From NCBI RefSeq assembly GCF_000346465.2, contig NC_034010.1:1339415-1403414 (forward strand): 64,000 nucleotides of DNA. The letters run 5' to 3'. Within the stretch, counting starts at the first letter, position 1; each line of letters begins with the position of its first letter. The notes beneath the pieces were generated by a model. That model saw nothing but the letters and a program-made list of their open reading frames with translations. It was not told the origin of the DNA and did not search any database. The DNA is from Prunus persica (lineage: Eukaryota; Streptophyta; Magnoliopsida; Rosales; Rosaceae). Positions 1-11,440 of this stretch are shown one piece after another. The position numbers were made by a program, and so were the translations under genes.

Positions 1-114
1 TGAGGGGTACCATTTGACGAAATTGACTAGACGGGGGAAAAAAGAAACAGAAGAACAAAAAAAGTGGGAGGGGGTTCACTGGGATTAATAAAAATGGACA
101 GCTAAGCAACATAC

Positions 115-1999
115 CTGTGCAGAACCCAACTTTAATGGCAAGGATTTGGTTTTATTATCAAGCACATGAGTATCTGGGACTTTCACTTCAATCCAGTCAT
201 CTTCACTGGTGTTCAGACCATTTCCATTTCTTGAGTTTTCTTCAGATGGGTCCTTAAGAGACCCATTTGAATTTGTAGAACGTACTTCTTCATTATCACC
301 TGTATGAAGCACTTCTTCATCTCTGTCAGCAATTCCACAGCGAACTGTACAGAGATACTCATTGCCACTCTGCAAATCAGGTGCATAGTATATCTCATAG
401 ACTCGGGCAGTACTCCGAACATAAACCTGCTGGACCTCATGTTTCTGCGTGAAATTAACTGCAGAAAAATTTGTTGGTCATTTGCAAGGAGACTATAAAA
501 GTAAGTTGAGTCACTTGAACTTTGACCATTTTGATTCTTCTTTTTTCTTTTTCTTTTTCCCACAAGGACATTGATGCATAATGTACAGAAAGAAATAAAG
601 GTGTTGAGAAGTTTTTGTGCAAAAGAAGAATAAACACTATTATAAGAAAACCAAGAAAATAGCCCCAAAAACTGACCAAAAGGGGGTAACGGGAGCAAAA
701 TATATATTTTCAACAGCAACGCAGACTGTTTTATGATTAAAATGCTTGTAGCATGTACTAAGTGATGAACTGTTTACATCAGGGGACAACAATCTTAACA
801 AAACAAAAAGCTGCATTCACAACTCTACCTTATAGGTTTAGATATATCTAAGCCATTCCAAAACTTAAACCAGAAGGTTCAAGTGCATTGTTGCATGTAC
901 AATATTTCTATTATCCTTCTTCTTTTTCATAGCTAGGTGAATTGACCATGCCATATTTACCTTGGCTTAACACTCTAGGATCTTTTCCAAGAATCAACTA
1001 ATTTGAATTAGATTGAGCTATATAGCGTCTTCAAATATCACTAGCCATATGAACCGAGAAATCCATCCTTAATAAAATCAATAGTTGTGTGGAGAAAAAA
1101 AACGTCTGAGTACATCATTGAAGGTTTTTTAACTAATTACTCTGTCGAAACAGTTGAGTCAGACATTCTTCATGCATTTTGCACAACCCTAATAACATCA
1201 TGTGCTCCAACAAATGTTCTTTCTACTTTAAGCTACTAAAATGTTCTTGTTGAACTCATCTTAGGCACTATTCCACAGAGTTCCGGTTTATCCTCTGTTT
1301 TCAACATACCAAATGCAGCTCCTACTTTCAGCTCCATCTACATATTCGCTATTTTAATAACTAGGCAATCCGCATCCTAATTGAAATCTACTTTAGCATC
1401 AAATGTCATTAACATAAAATCTTAATCCTAAAAAAGAAAACCAGACGAATACATATATATGGTTTCTCTAATACACTTGCTCCAAAAGTTGAAAATAGGT
1501 GCCTACAGACTATGTTACCAAACTGTTAATCAAGATCTTAATGTTACCATTTCAAATTCTTAACCTACAATAAGGATGTAAAGGACCGCAATTGATATAA
1601 TATTGTTTTCCTTCATTTTCTCGCACCCCAAACAGTGAGTTAAACCTTACATTTTTTACCATAAACTGAAAAAGTAAACAATGCACATAATCGTTTTAAT
1701 CACAACATTTCAACAAAGAAATTAACGCATAAAATATCTGACGAAAATGTAAAATTTTCAGAGAAAAATAAGTTCCGGAACATACTAGTGATCTCGCAAG
1801 GAACAGAATCGGGTGATGGAGGGAGCAGAATAAGAGAGGATTCAGAGGTGGACTTTAGAGTCTCGTCGTCGATCGGAGAAGAAGACGACTCGAAAGAGAC
1901 GCAATTTACGAGACAGCCACCGGCGATGGTCCAGTTTGCGGCGGAACTCCATGAAGAGGTGCTGTTGAGGCTTTCGATCTCGTTGTCTTGCGTTTCCAT
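115..1999 (-). CDS. Uncharacterised plant protein, 5' two exons (gene runs off the left edge)
   Basis: Exon 1 is 1786-1999, starting METQDNEIESLNS. Exon 2 is 115-458. Joining them at the donor A|GTATGT and the acceptor TTCTGCAG gives 558 nt, exactly 186 codons with no stop. The junction reads PCEIT-INFTQKHEVQQVYVRS. Exon 2 continues with ARVYEIYYAPD and a serine/asparagine/acid-rich stretch (SEDDWIEVKVPD), then a good donor CACAG|GTATGT at 113-114. The rest lies beyond base 1. The 1.33-kb intron (459-1785) holds nothing else I can recognise. I see no signal peptide or membrane segment in this part and do not recognise the family. The phase-perfect junction and conserved-looking tyrosine-rich stretch argue that it is a real gene. 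Function unknown. Confidence 0.7.
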
Positions 2000-2099
2000 G
2001 GCTTTGGTTTTGGGTTTGTTCTCCTGTGTGATCTTATTGGTTACAGAGAGCTGCTTATGGAGAGAGAAGAAGTGTGAGGTAGAGTCGTAAATTTTGGAC

Positions 2100-2447
2100 T
2101 CTTAATGGCATTTTATCAAATTGAATTACATTCTCAAATGCACGTGTGGCGTTTGTAACTCGTTTATCAAAGTGAATTATTTTTGGTCATTTCCCAAAAT
2201 AAAAAATAAAAAATATTAGTTTTATAATATTTGTTATAAGACTTGGGTTTTAAGAAAGTTTACAACAACCAAAAAAAAAAAAAAAAAATCAAAATTATTG
2301 GGATTTTAAAATCTGTTCATCAGATTTGCATACTATGTACAGTTAATTTTGATTGAGGTATTAACCTATAAGCAAGATGAAGTATGGAGTTTACAACTGA
2401 TATTGGTGAATGTATCAACTTTTAGATAATTAATAGTGATGGTATCA
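2100..2447. other. AT-rich intergenic DNA
   Basis: Upstream of the left-edge gene. It contains an A run at about 2272-2288 and no supported gene. Confidence 0.6.
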
Positions 2448-2572
2448 ACGGAATCTAGCCGAGTGAAAAAGAGCTTTGATTTGCAAACTAGAAATTCATG
2501 TTCGAACCCCCACAACATCATTTGTGTGTATGTGAGAAATTCCTCTCCCCTCTAATTTAGACTATCGCAAAA
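2448..2572 (+). repeat. tRNA-derived SINE, degenerate
   Basis: An A-box-like TAGCCGAGTG (2456-2465) and a B-box GTTCGAACC (about 2500-2508) are spaced like a tRNA pol III promoter. The tail TTTAGACTATCGC near 2556 is shared with the other SINEs in this window. No clear target-site duplication was found. Confidence 0.55.
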
Positions 2573-3383
2573 ATGATCGTAGTAGAGACGATGGTGAGGA
2601 TAGGGTGGCGTTAATGATATGGTTGTAGTTTCTTTCTTTGGGTCTAAAGCTCAGTTTTGAGATTTTAGAAATAACATCCATTTATGTGGAATTTAATAGT
2701 TCTTTTCCTCTTACAAATGATAAATTTCTTTGTTTATTAAGTCAAACAAGAAAATTGGCACATGTTCATAAATTTCTGAGTCTTGTTCAACTTACATTGT
2801 TATTTTCTCAATCCAAACACAAGTGAACTTTTTTGGTTTGAAAAGAGATGTTATATTCAAAACAATAGAAGCACCTTTAAGAAAATACAAAGGATAACAA
2901 TGAACCATCCTAAACCCACACTGAGAATCAAAAAGCGTAATCTTAAAAAAAGATTAGCACGGGGAAACGAAAAAACAAAAATGAAAGAAGAGAAAGCTTG
3001 GACACCTCTTCAATCTACACACCAAAATGGCCATGCCAGTAGCAGAAATCATCACCCTGCAACAGAAAATTATCATGAAAAATAAAAAACAAAACAGAAA
3101 AATAAAACATAAACAACAAAAAGTGAGAGGAAAAACAAATTGACGTTAGGCCTCTCAAAGATACTCTCAAAATAGACAACAACGAATGACACCGGATAAA
3201 TGCACCATGAATCAAATCAAAAGCATCGAACTAGACTTTAAATTAAATAAATGCACCAAAATGGATTAATCAGATGGGCTAGATTCGGTGTCAATGAAGA
3301 ACAGCAGAAAAGGAAACCTGTTGATAACCTGCTCAACATCTAAACAAGAGAAAGTTAAAAAACTACAACAAAGAAAGCAAAGC
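2573..3383. other. Intergenic DNA, A-rich on the plus strand
   Basis: No supported gene. Open frames here are low-complexity lysine/asparagine-rich readings of A-rich DNA. Confidence 0.5.
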
Positions 3384-3517
3384 TGCGAGACACGGGCTTA
3401 GCCAAGTTGGCTAGAGCGGTTGTGCTGCCCATTCTACACCCGAGTTTGAATCCCCTTTCCCATAGTTTAGATTACATTAAAGTAGAATATCGCTTGTATA
3501 AAAAAATAAAAAAAAAA
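3384..3517 (+). repeat. tRNA-derived SINE with target-site duplication
   Basis: The A-box TAGCCAAGTTGG (3400-3411) and the B-box-like GAGTTTGAATCC (3442-3453) are followed by TTTAGATTACATT, ATATCGCTTGTATAA and an A-rich tail. Flanks AAAGCAAAGCT (before) and AAAGCAAAACT (after) look like a target-site duplication with one mismatch. The 3' end resembles the other SINEs in the window. Confidence 0.65.
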
Positions 3518-4381
3518 GCAAAACTTATAAAAGTGGCAAGAAGAAACCAAATACAAATTGGAACAAACTTAAGCACATGTAAGAAAACCAAAAAAAAAAA
3601 AAAAAAAAAAAACTGAAGATTGCAACAGAAGCTATCAGTGAAAACTTACCTCGGCAACCCAAAATCAAAATCCCCACAAAAAGTTCTAAAGCAAAAAACT
3701 AACCAATTAAAAGAACTTAGCCAAATGGAAAATCAATGGAAAAACTTGGCCAAAAGAACCAGAAAGAAGACAGACCACAACAAAAGTACGAAGACAAAAA
3801 AAGAAAACTAAAAAACCTGATGCAATCTAAAACCTAACACAGCCCAGCCAGAGGACCAAAGAACTTGAAACAAAACCAACTAACGTAAGGACCAGTACCA
3901 ACTGAAAAAACAACACTTTCCTATCCTAGAAAACCAGCAAGAGGGAAGAACAAAGACTCCAGAAGCTTTGTAGCACACAAAACAAACACAGTAAAAAAAA
4001 CTTTGACAAATAAAAATGTGTAAACCAGGAACAAAGAAAGGCCTACAAAATAAAATAATAAAATGCACAATTTTTTTTGTTGTTTTTGCAAAACAGCATA
4101 TAAAGTTATAAAACTTAAACACAAACAATAGATCAGAAAACCTATAAAAAATGGCCAATGAACATAGATCAAAGTACTCAAAACTGCAAAGAAACGTAGA
4201 AAAATTAATGCAAAAGTAGCACCAACAAAACAGCAAAAACTAAAATGAAAGAAGCTTTGAATAAACAAAAAAGACTGACAATAGAAGCCTAAAAAAGAAT
4301 AAAACCTCAACTAATGCATATGCAAAAATGAAACTAACCAAATTAAACAGAAGAACACAAAACGAAAGAAAACACCGACAG
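3518..4381. other. A-rich intergenic DNA without a supported gene
   Basis: Contains an A run near 3590-3611. The long minus-strand frames across 3880-4310 are phenylalanine/leucine/cysteine-rich and reflect T-rich composition, not coding sequence. Confidence 0.5.
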
Positions 4382-4960
4382 GGAGGGGCATCTGTGTACG
4401 CGGCAATCACTGACATAGACTCAGCAACAAACTTTCCTTGTAAAGACCAAAGCACCCATGTCCAGCCACTCTTGGACTTGGACATCCACAACTGGTAAAA
4501 CATAGAAGGTCATATAAGGGGTCAAGGAAAAAAAATGAAAGTTAAGTAAATTTAGTGAATAAAAAGATAGGTAATAGCAAGTGCACAAACTTAAAATTGA
4601 TCTTATCATATTTATAAGGTTCAGCAAGCTCAGTCACTTTGGCCAGGTTTTCCAAATTATTTTCACCAATTTGAAGAACAATATGATGTTCTGGAGAATA
4701 TTCCAAGAATCTGTCCTGATAAAAAGTCAAGCTATCAGTTGTCTCAATCCCAACTAATCAGATGCCCAAAAGATTGACAGTAACCGTTAATGGCAGTTCA
4801 GAAATTTAAATAAATAAATAAAAAGACAATTTTGAACTGTTACTTTGATTGTTAGCCCCACTCAACTCCAATTTAGAACTTTGGAACTCAAAAAGTTGAT
4901 CTAGTTTCTTCATTTGTCTGAAATTGTTGAAAACAGAAGCAATCCACGCTTGAACTTTAA
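4382..4960 (-). pseudogene. Partial duplicate of the DusA gene
   Basis: This stretch matches about 16010-16940 of the intact tRNA-dihydrouridine synthase gene in the same orientation. It holds exon 3 ([17 protein letters not shown] and on), exon 4 ([15 protein letters not shown]) and part of exon 5 (FVAESMSVIAAYTDAP), plus intron DNA near 4855-4935. The 3' part of exon 4 and intron 4 are missing: the copy runs from GTAAAGACCAAA straight to GCACCCATG. In the parent, ACCAAA occurs at 16071-16076 and 16195-16200, so a 124-bp deletion between these 6-bp repeats explains the join. The other exons are absent, so no DusA can be made. Confidence 0.88.
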
Positions 4961-5011
4961 TAAAAATAAATAATAAATAAAAGAAAAACCCACACAAGTT
5001 AGGTGAGCAAA

Positions 5012-8000
5012 CTAATCTGACAAAGAGAGTTCTGTAAGTAAATTGTAGATATCAACCAAAAAGATTATAGCTAATGAACAGGTCAAGAAGATGGTCGTTG
5101 GACTTCCAGGGGATGGAGGATTTTGCTCTATCTGTTTAACATGAGAGCCCGCTTTAGCACGATCATCTGGGTTGGTAGCAGACAAAACTTCCACCTCTTC
5201 AAGTTTGACTTGTCTCTTAACCAAGTCCAAGTTCTGTTGAAGGACCTCAATCTCTCCAAATGGTAGCTTTAAGTCTAAGGCCTGAGCCCCAAGTTCAACT
5301 GCATCCTTCTTCTTTGACTTCAAGAAAGGCATACAAAGCTTTTGGGTTTGTCTAAAATCTTTACCCTGATTGACAGAACTACTTTGCAATGCCTCCAATA
5401 TGACACTGTCTGCAGCAAAACGAGTCTCTCTGTTGAAGTTATTCTGGAGTATCCTCAAGCACTCTATCTTCCATTCATCAAATTGTTCCTTAACACATAT
5501 CAAGCCTATCACCTTCTTATTGGTCAAATTTGCCTTTTGCTTGTTGTACAGCTTCATCATTGAACCAATCAAGTCTTCCACATACTTTTTGGCACTCCGG
5601 AGGGTTAAGTCTGGAGCATCAGCTGCAGGCCAGCCTGCATTTACCACAAACCCATCCTTCTTCAAAAGCTCCCTCCAGACATATTCTGTATAATGTGGAC
5701 AGATTGGAGCAATTAAACGTGTCTGTACATCCATAAAGCGCCACACCAAATCACGGTTCATTTCTTGAGAGCCACATGAAATCCGGTGCCACTTCCTGGC
5801 AGCTTGAAGACCAACAAAGCCAGTAATAAGGGCCTCTCGGAACTTGCAAGCCTGGTAATTCTGCTCAGTCATCTTCACAGCAATATTCATCTCATTCGCA
5901 AAGACCCTGTCAGCAAAAGTAGAAGGGGGACCTATTCTCAACGTGTCTGCACCCAATTGTTCTTCCATCCATGAGATCTCTTTACTGAGATCTAGGATGG
6001 CCTTATTTGCAGTACTAGAAACAAAATTTGCATCATCAACACCATCACCAGCATCAGCCAAAGAGAACCGTGTGGCATCAGCAGAATATTCTGCAATTGC
6101 CTCACGCAATGTCATAAAGTTCCCTGTGGACTTGGACATCTTCATTGAATCAAGCATGAGGTGCCCATTGCATCTAAATCCACGAGGCCAGTGCTTCTTG
6201 GACATAATTGCTGTGTCGTTGTAAATGCAAAAGGTTAAATGATTCTGGATTAGATCCTTACCAGACACTCGAAGATCAAAAGGATACCAGTACTCAAACT
6301 CCTGCTTCATCTTATTCAGAATTAATTGTGACACCTCAGATGATTTTGGAAATGGGCCATCACAGAAAATAAAATCCCAAACTTCATTGGTCATTTGCTC
6401 AGGTGTAACCCCAGATGTGCTGGAACCCCCATACATGTCTTCATTGTGCAACAAGTGAGCAATGGTGTAATAAGCCATGTAAATGGTGGAATCAGACAAC
6501 GATTCGACAAAGTACTTTTCATCCCAGGGAATGCGCGTCCCAAGCCCAAATGATCGTGAGCAAGCCCACTGATTCAACCAAGTCAATGTATGTTCAAATC
6601 CATGCCGTGTCATGTCAGAATAAAAGTTCATGCTGGATAAGTACTCCTGAGCCTGTTTTTTCCATTCTGCTTCGCCATATGTGATGTACCATGGCTCGGT
6701 ACATGCCACAAGACATTCATCACCCGACCTTGGCACTACACGCTTCTCAGGTTCACTATACATAATTGCATCACCTGCCTCTATCAGCTTGCTCCTTAAC
6801 AGTGCTTTCGCCTCCTGAACTTTCCTTCCGTTGAATTCTCCCACAAGCATTGTTCCTTCTGTAAATCCTTTCAAGTAGGTCAACCTCTTGGCTTCTGCTA
6901 GCTTCTCTCTGTCATTCTGGCTTTTGATTTTGAGATCTACACACACCTTTTCTGCAGCCTTATCTCCAAATTAGGGAATGTCAATGATTGGGATAATATC
7001 AAAAGGCATGACCCATTCATCCCTCACACCATATTTTGACCTGAAAGCTGGCTTCAATTTTAAATCATGCAAGGCCATAAAATCATCAGGAGCATCAGAA
7101 GGGACACTGGTCACAATCCCAGTACCTTTGTCTGTTAGGATTGTCAACATTGGAAGGGCGTAAATGATCTGATTGAGTGCAAGTGGCGATTTCAATGGAA
7201 GACCAATCAAATCATAACCAGTGAGATCAACCAAGCAAGTAGGCTTCTCAGGGACTCTAGAATACTCCTGATAGGCGAGGTTAAGTGCTGCTCTCTGAGT
7301 AAGAACAAATACATCAGTGTCGTTGATTTCAAAGGCTCCATACTTTCCATTGGGCAAAACCCATGCATTTGTTTGTCCACACATGGTTTCTGGTCTCAAA
7401 GTTGCTGCAGCAAGGAAAACTTTCCTCCCTTCCAATACTCCCAACTTAGCAGGAAAAGGTGCCACTACCTCCATTTTGATGATTGTGTATTCTTGGGGCT
7501 GAACTCCTTCACCAGTTGCCCTATCATGATCTGCACATGGCTTTCCATCCAATGGAGAGTAGATTGTGTAACGTTTATCTTTCACAATCTTACCTATTTC
7601 TTTCAATTTCCACATCTGCCACCTCACAAACTTATCAAAATATGGATTCAAGTCTGTAGTAACAAAGGAGCGGCTCCAGTCACATCCCAAGCCAAAAGCC
7701 TTTAGGTATTCCACTGCCAATGGAGGGAAATAGTTCAACCACTTAGACGGTTCTTGGAATTCAGGTATCTCACTGTCAGAGAGGCCAAGACTACGCATAA
7801 TTTGCCATTGGTATGCTTGTCCACTTTATTTTGATGCAGCCTGGGACTTCTTTCCCTTTAACTTATTATCTGGAGGTGCACCTGCTTTTTCATCTTCTGC
7901 TTCCTGCTGGTTCCCTTGCTCCTCTTTGTCACTTTGGGGAAACACTGGTGGGTTCCCAAACTGTTTGATCTCTCGTGCAAGCTTATCAGCTGAGGCTTTG

Positions 8001-8293
8001 ATGGGCATGCCAGTGCCGTGAAAAGCAAAAGGCAAGAGAACATCGGCGCCTCTTAACCTATGATAACGTGCAGAAAACTCTAGCTTTGAGAGTGAGAATG
8101 CATGTGCATGATGCAAAGAACCATTCATGTAAGGGAATGGGAAGTTTCCAAAGAACTTCTCCCCTGGTTCAGGAGGCTTTTCACAAGATTCAGCCCTGTA
8201 AACATCATGCTCTTTCCACAACATTTGAATCTTTACTTCATTGTCTCTGAGAAAATTTCTCTTAACTAAGCTCTTCTCAGCTTCGGCTTCCAT
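5012..8293 (-). pseudogene. Cytosolic leucyl-tRNA synthetase pseudogene, two in-frame stops
   Basis: One continuous 1094-codon frame reads as class I leucyl-tRNA synthetase of the eukaryotic cytosolic type, which charges tRNA-Leu. The start MEAEAEKSLVKRN is at 8293, 20 bases after an intron-acceptor-like TTTTTTCAG. Two stops interrupt the frame: TAA at 7826-7828 (after QAASK) and TAA at 6971-6973, in place of the usual Glu of the IPEFGDKAAE region. The catalytic HIGH motif reads HHAH (residues 61-64), while KMSKS (718-722) is kept. The editing domain is recognisable (ADHDRATGEG, AAATLRPETM, TGIVTSVPSDAPDD). The C-terminus passes its usual end and continues as a hydrophobic tail (FLTCSLAIIFLVDIYNLL). 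The frame is otherwise unbroken, so decay looks fairly recent. It is either intron-poor like its parent or a retrocopy. Confidence 0.9.
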
Positions 8294-8313
8294 GTCAGTG
8301 ATCTTACAGGAAC

Positions 8314-9400
8314 TGAAAAAATAAAAAGCAATGATTTCCATGAGCAAACCAGCTATTCCATGAGATTATTATCAAAATTTTAAAACATAAAAAATTATAT
8401 GAACATATAAAAAGAAAATTATATGAACATATAAACAGCCCTCAAGTCATGAAGATTTACTACAGCCATGTTCTAATCAAATTAAACAAGTTTTTGTATG
8501 GTTGGTTCACACAATCCGCAGCATAACAACTCTGACAATTTATTTATTTAATTACATCAAATACAAATAAAAGTAAAATCATGCTGGCCTAAGCGCAGCA
8601 TAAATTTAAATAAATAAAACAAAAACTAGTTTTTATACGAACTCCATAGATCAAGTATGTGATAAACATGGTTGGTTTCAATATTTTCCTTGTTTCATTA
8701 AACAATAAAAAATGGGAGAGAATAGAAGAGAAGATGCTGTGATTTTGCCAAGCTAAACCAGCATGACAGAAACTAATAATTAACTACAAAAATTACTGAA
8801 TGAAGGATATGCTAACCATGGTAGTAGAGACAGAGGAAGAAAAGAGTTTACTGGAAGTTTCTAAGAGCAGATGCGAAAACTGAATGATGTATTTCTTACT
8901 GAATCGTTGTACAGTACAGTATATATATATATATATACATCTACTTAGTCTCTTTGCTTAATGAGTAAATAACCGTGCTAACAGCTGACAGCTAAGCAAA
9001 CCAACCTCCTAACAATTCTAACAGCTCTAACCAACTCTAACCATTGGGTAAACAGGATATAGTCGTGAATCTCAATATGAATTCAATAAAGAAGGTAGAT
9101 AGATAGAGATACCGCTAAAGGCGATGGCGGAGGAAGCAACGACGCAGGCCTGGTGAAGGGTTGGTTGAAGAGACCACACCAGTCGAGTTAACAGAGTTCT
9201 CTCCCTTTTCAAAACCTGGATTTGAAATCAAAGGTTGAGAAATTGAAACAAAAGAGATTTCAGGGTTAGGGATTGGGGATGGATGACTAGATTAGGGTTT
9301 TTAGGAAAAATGTCGTACCTGGAATCGGGTTTTACGAAGCAGCTAAGAATCTCTGCTTTGTGTGCTCTGTGAAGATTGATTACAACGGGAAAGAGCTTTC
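8314..9400 (-). other. Probable 5' leader exons and introns of the LeuRS pseudogene
   Basis: On the minus strand, donor-like CCAG|GTACGA (near 9318) and GCG|GTATCT (near 9112) precede the acceptor at about 8314. This fits two short noncoding leader exons, one near 9113-9215 and one above 9318. The intron 8314-9112 is AT-rich with a TA dinucleotide run at about 8921-8937. This is inferred from splice motifs only. Confidence 0.35.
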
Positions 9401-9885
9401 TCTTCCTCTTCTTTTGCTGTGTAATTGTAATTTTCGGTGTTTTCTTTTCTTTTGGATGAATCCAGGGTATCCCCCGCACGTAGGCGAGGACTCTGCTTGC
9501 CCTCTTTTGGGTTTTCAAAAAAAAAAAAGTTTCGTTTTTTTTCCTTTCTTTTTTTATTTTGGAGGTTCGATCAGGGGCTTAGGGTTTAGGGTTTTAGGCT
9601 GCTCAAATTCGGCCGTTAGAGTTTTGGTACGGTTCGGGTTGCCCGGGAAAAAAAGGGAAACATCACATGTTTGGAGAATTTACGAAAGGGAGTTGTCAAT
9701 ATAGACACTAATTTAAATTTAAAATTGTGAATTAATTAGAAAAATATATGTGCATATAACTTTTTATTATTATTATTTTTTTAATCTACAAATATAAACA
9801 GGAAATATGGTGCGGGAACATGAATGGGAATTTCCGATCTCATTTAAAAACAAATATTTTTTGATATATAGGGAAGTGGGGTTGG
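9400..9885. other. Intergenic DNA upstream of the LeuRS pseudogene
   Basis: Probable old promoter region with T and A runs. No gene is supported. Confidence 0.4.
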
Positions 9886-9895
9886 ACAAATTGCC

Positions 9896-10027
9896 TTTTT
9901 TTTTTTTTTGGGTTTTGACAAAATGATATTCTAAACTACTACATCACAGAAATATGAATCAAACTCAGGTGCAAAAGGACTGACGCAATGCATTGATTAA
10001 CTAGTTTAACTCACCTATCCGGGTTGC
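9896..10027 (-). repeat. tRNA-derived SINE with target-site duplication
   Basis: On the minus strand a B-box-like GAGTTTGATTC (about 9959-9969) is followed by TAGTTTAGAATATCATTTTGTCA and an A tail (T run at about 9896-9909). Flanks ACAAATTGCC (9886-9895) and ACAAATTACC (10028-10037) match at 9 of 10 bases. Confidence 0.7.
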
Positions 10028-10037
10028 ACAAATTACC

Positions 10038-10501
10038 TTTCTTTTATCCCTAAACTTTATCTTTTGATTTTCGTGCAATAATGTTGACAATCTATTCTCT
10101 AATTGGGTCATGCCTTAGAATTAGCACTTGTTATACTTTATTTGACTAATGTGGATGGGAAATTCGAATTTGGGAGTTAGAAAATCTTCCAACTCTGAAA
10201 TGGTATGTTTCATCTTAATAAGAGGAGGTATTCGATTAAAGCAGAGGTGGTGATTCTGAGAATTGAAAGGGGTAGTGTTAGCTCCATTTGGTGGCCCATA
10301 ATTGCTTTTTGATTAACTTCATAGAGCATGTTCTTGCTTACAAAAATCATCAAAGACATCTAGAATGCTCAGATTAACATCTCACAGAAGCATTAGAGCA
10401 AACTAAGTTTCTCCCCAAGAGAAGATGACCAGCACATAAATAGGGCACCATTACATTTGGCTCAAACTAATTCAGCATAAAACACAACAAATTATAGAGC
10501 T
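10038..10501. other. Intergenic DNA
   Basis: No gene or repeat could be supported. Confidence 0.4.
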
Positions 10502-10820
10502 TCATCTGCGACAGATCTTAGCTGCAGGCATGATAACACAAACTGAAGCAAATGCTTTCCTAGCTTCTCGGCCGCGCGGGGGGGTGGTGGGGTTGTGGTG
10601 TGGTGGTGGTGTACCCGGTTTTGGCCCATCAGCCAATGCAATCCCAGCAGCAGAGCAACTCCCATTCTTGTCCTCTTTCTTGGTGTCACAGTTTATCTTC
10701 ACCTTTTGCTCTTCAGCTGCTCCTGCAGCCTTGGCCAACAAACGGACGTGCCGTGATAGGAGAACAGCTGGAGAGGGTTGCGCCACCAAGAGATGATGCA
10801 GTCATGGTTACTGAGGCCAT
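10502..10820 (-). pseudogene. Photosystem II 5-kDa protein (PsbTn) pseudogene
   Basis: The reading starts at 10820 as MASVTMTASSLGGATLSSC, a chloroplast-transit-like N-terminus typical of nuclear-encoded PsbTn. After about 26 codons the coding sense moves to another frame: RLLAKAAGAAEEQKVKINCD, then GIALADGPKPGTP, and it ends KAFASVCVIMPAAKICRR-stop. That ending is the hallmark C-terminus (VCVxMPxAKICR). The first frame stops at RSS shortly after the shift. The hydrophobic thylakoid-transfer segment expected before the mature protein has shrunk to NGSCSAAGIALADG, and a GC-rich Pro/His stretch (10575-10612) replaces the residues before KAFA. The frameshift plus the missing segment mark it as dead. 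The parent gene is not in this window. Confidence 0.8.
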
Positions 10821-11440
10821 TGCCTATTGTAGTTTGTTTTCTTAAGGTTGAATTGAAACAAGTCAAAAGAAGAGGAGCAATACAATACAACGCAACAATA
10901 CAAGATTAGGGGGAAAGTGTATAATGAGCATACACATAATCTCTTATCCAAGAGGCAGGAGTAACAATTTCAGTTCTAATTTCTCATTTCACACCTAGCA
11001 AAGCTATTAGAAGGGAAAAAAGAAAAGAAAAGAGAGATCCACCATTTAACTAAGAGCTATGGAAGTGGATATCAAATTGGCAGTATTTAGAACTATAGAA
11101 TTCAGATCAAAGATCAAGTTATACATGACAAAATTCCAAAGGCTCAATCAAGATCGCGTTTACAATGATTGCAAAAATAGCCCACATCATATATTTAAAA
11201 AAATCAGTGTAACAGATTCGTGAAGTTAAGAGGTTCTCATTATAGAGGACATGTAGCACCTAGAAGAAAAATTGCTAGTCACCAGCCAGAAGATTTTTAT
11301 GATGGACTCACTGCTTCACAACAAAAAATTTCTGACTGTGCACTGACATATATTAGTACATATTCCTACATGGGATCAATCAGGTTAAATTCCAAAAATG
11401 TAAAGAATAGCCTAAACTTGATATTTTGAACAGATACAGA
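10821..11440. other. Intergenic DNA downstream of DusA
   Basis: Probably includes the DusA 3' untranslated region near 11300-11440. No other gene is supported. Confidence 0.4.

Noticed and set aside
2448..2520. tRNA gene
   Set aside because: A- and B-box-like sequences are present, but no cloverleaf or acceptor stem closes. It is a SINE head.
3880..4503. Minus-strand open frames of 87-129 codons rich in Phe/Leu/Cys
   Set aside because: T-rich low complexity, no motif. Part of it overlaps the DusA fragment in the wrong frame.
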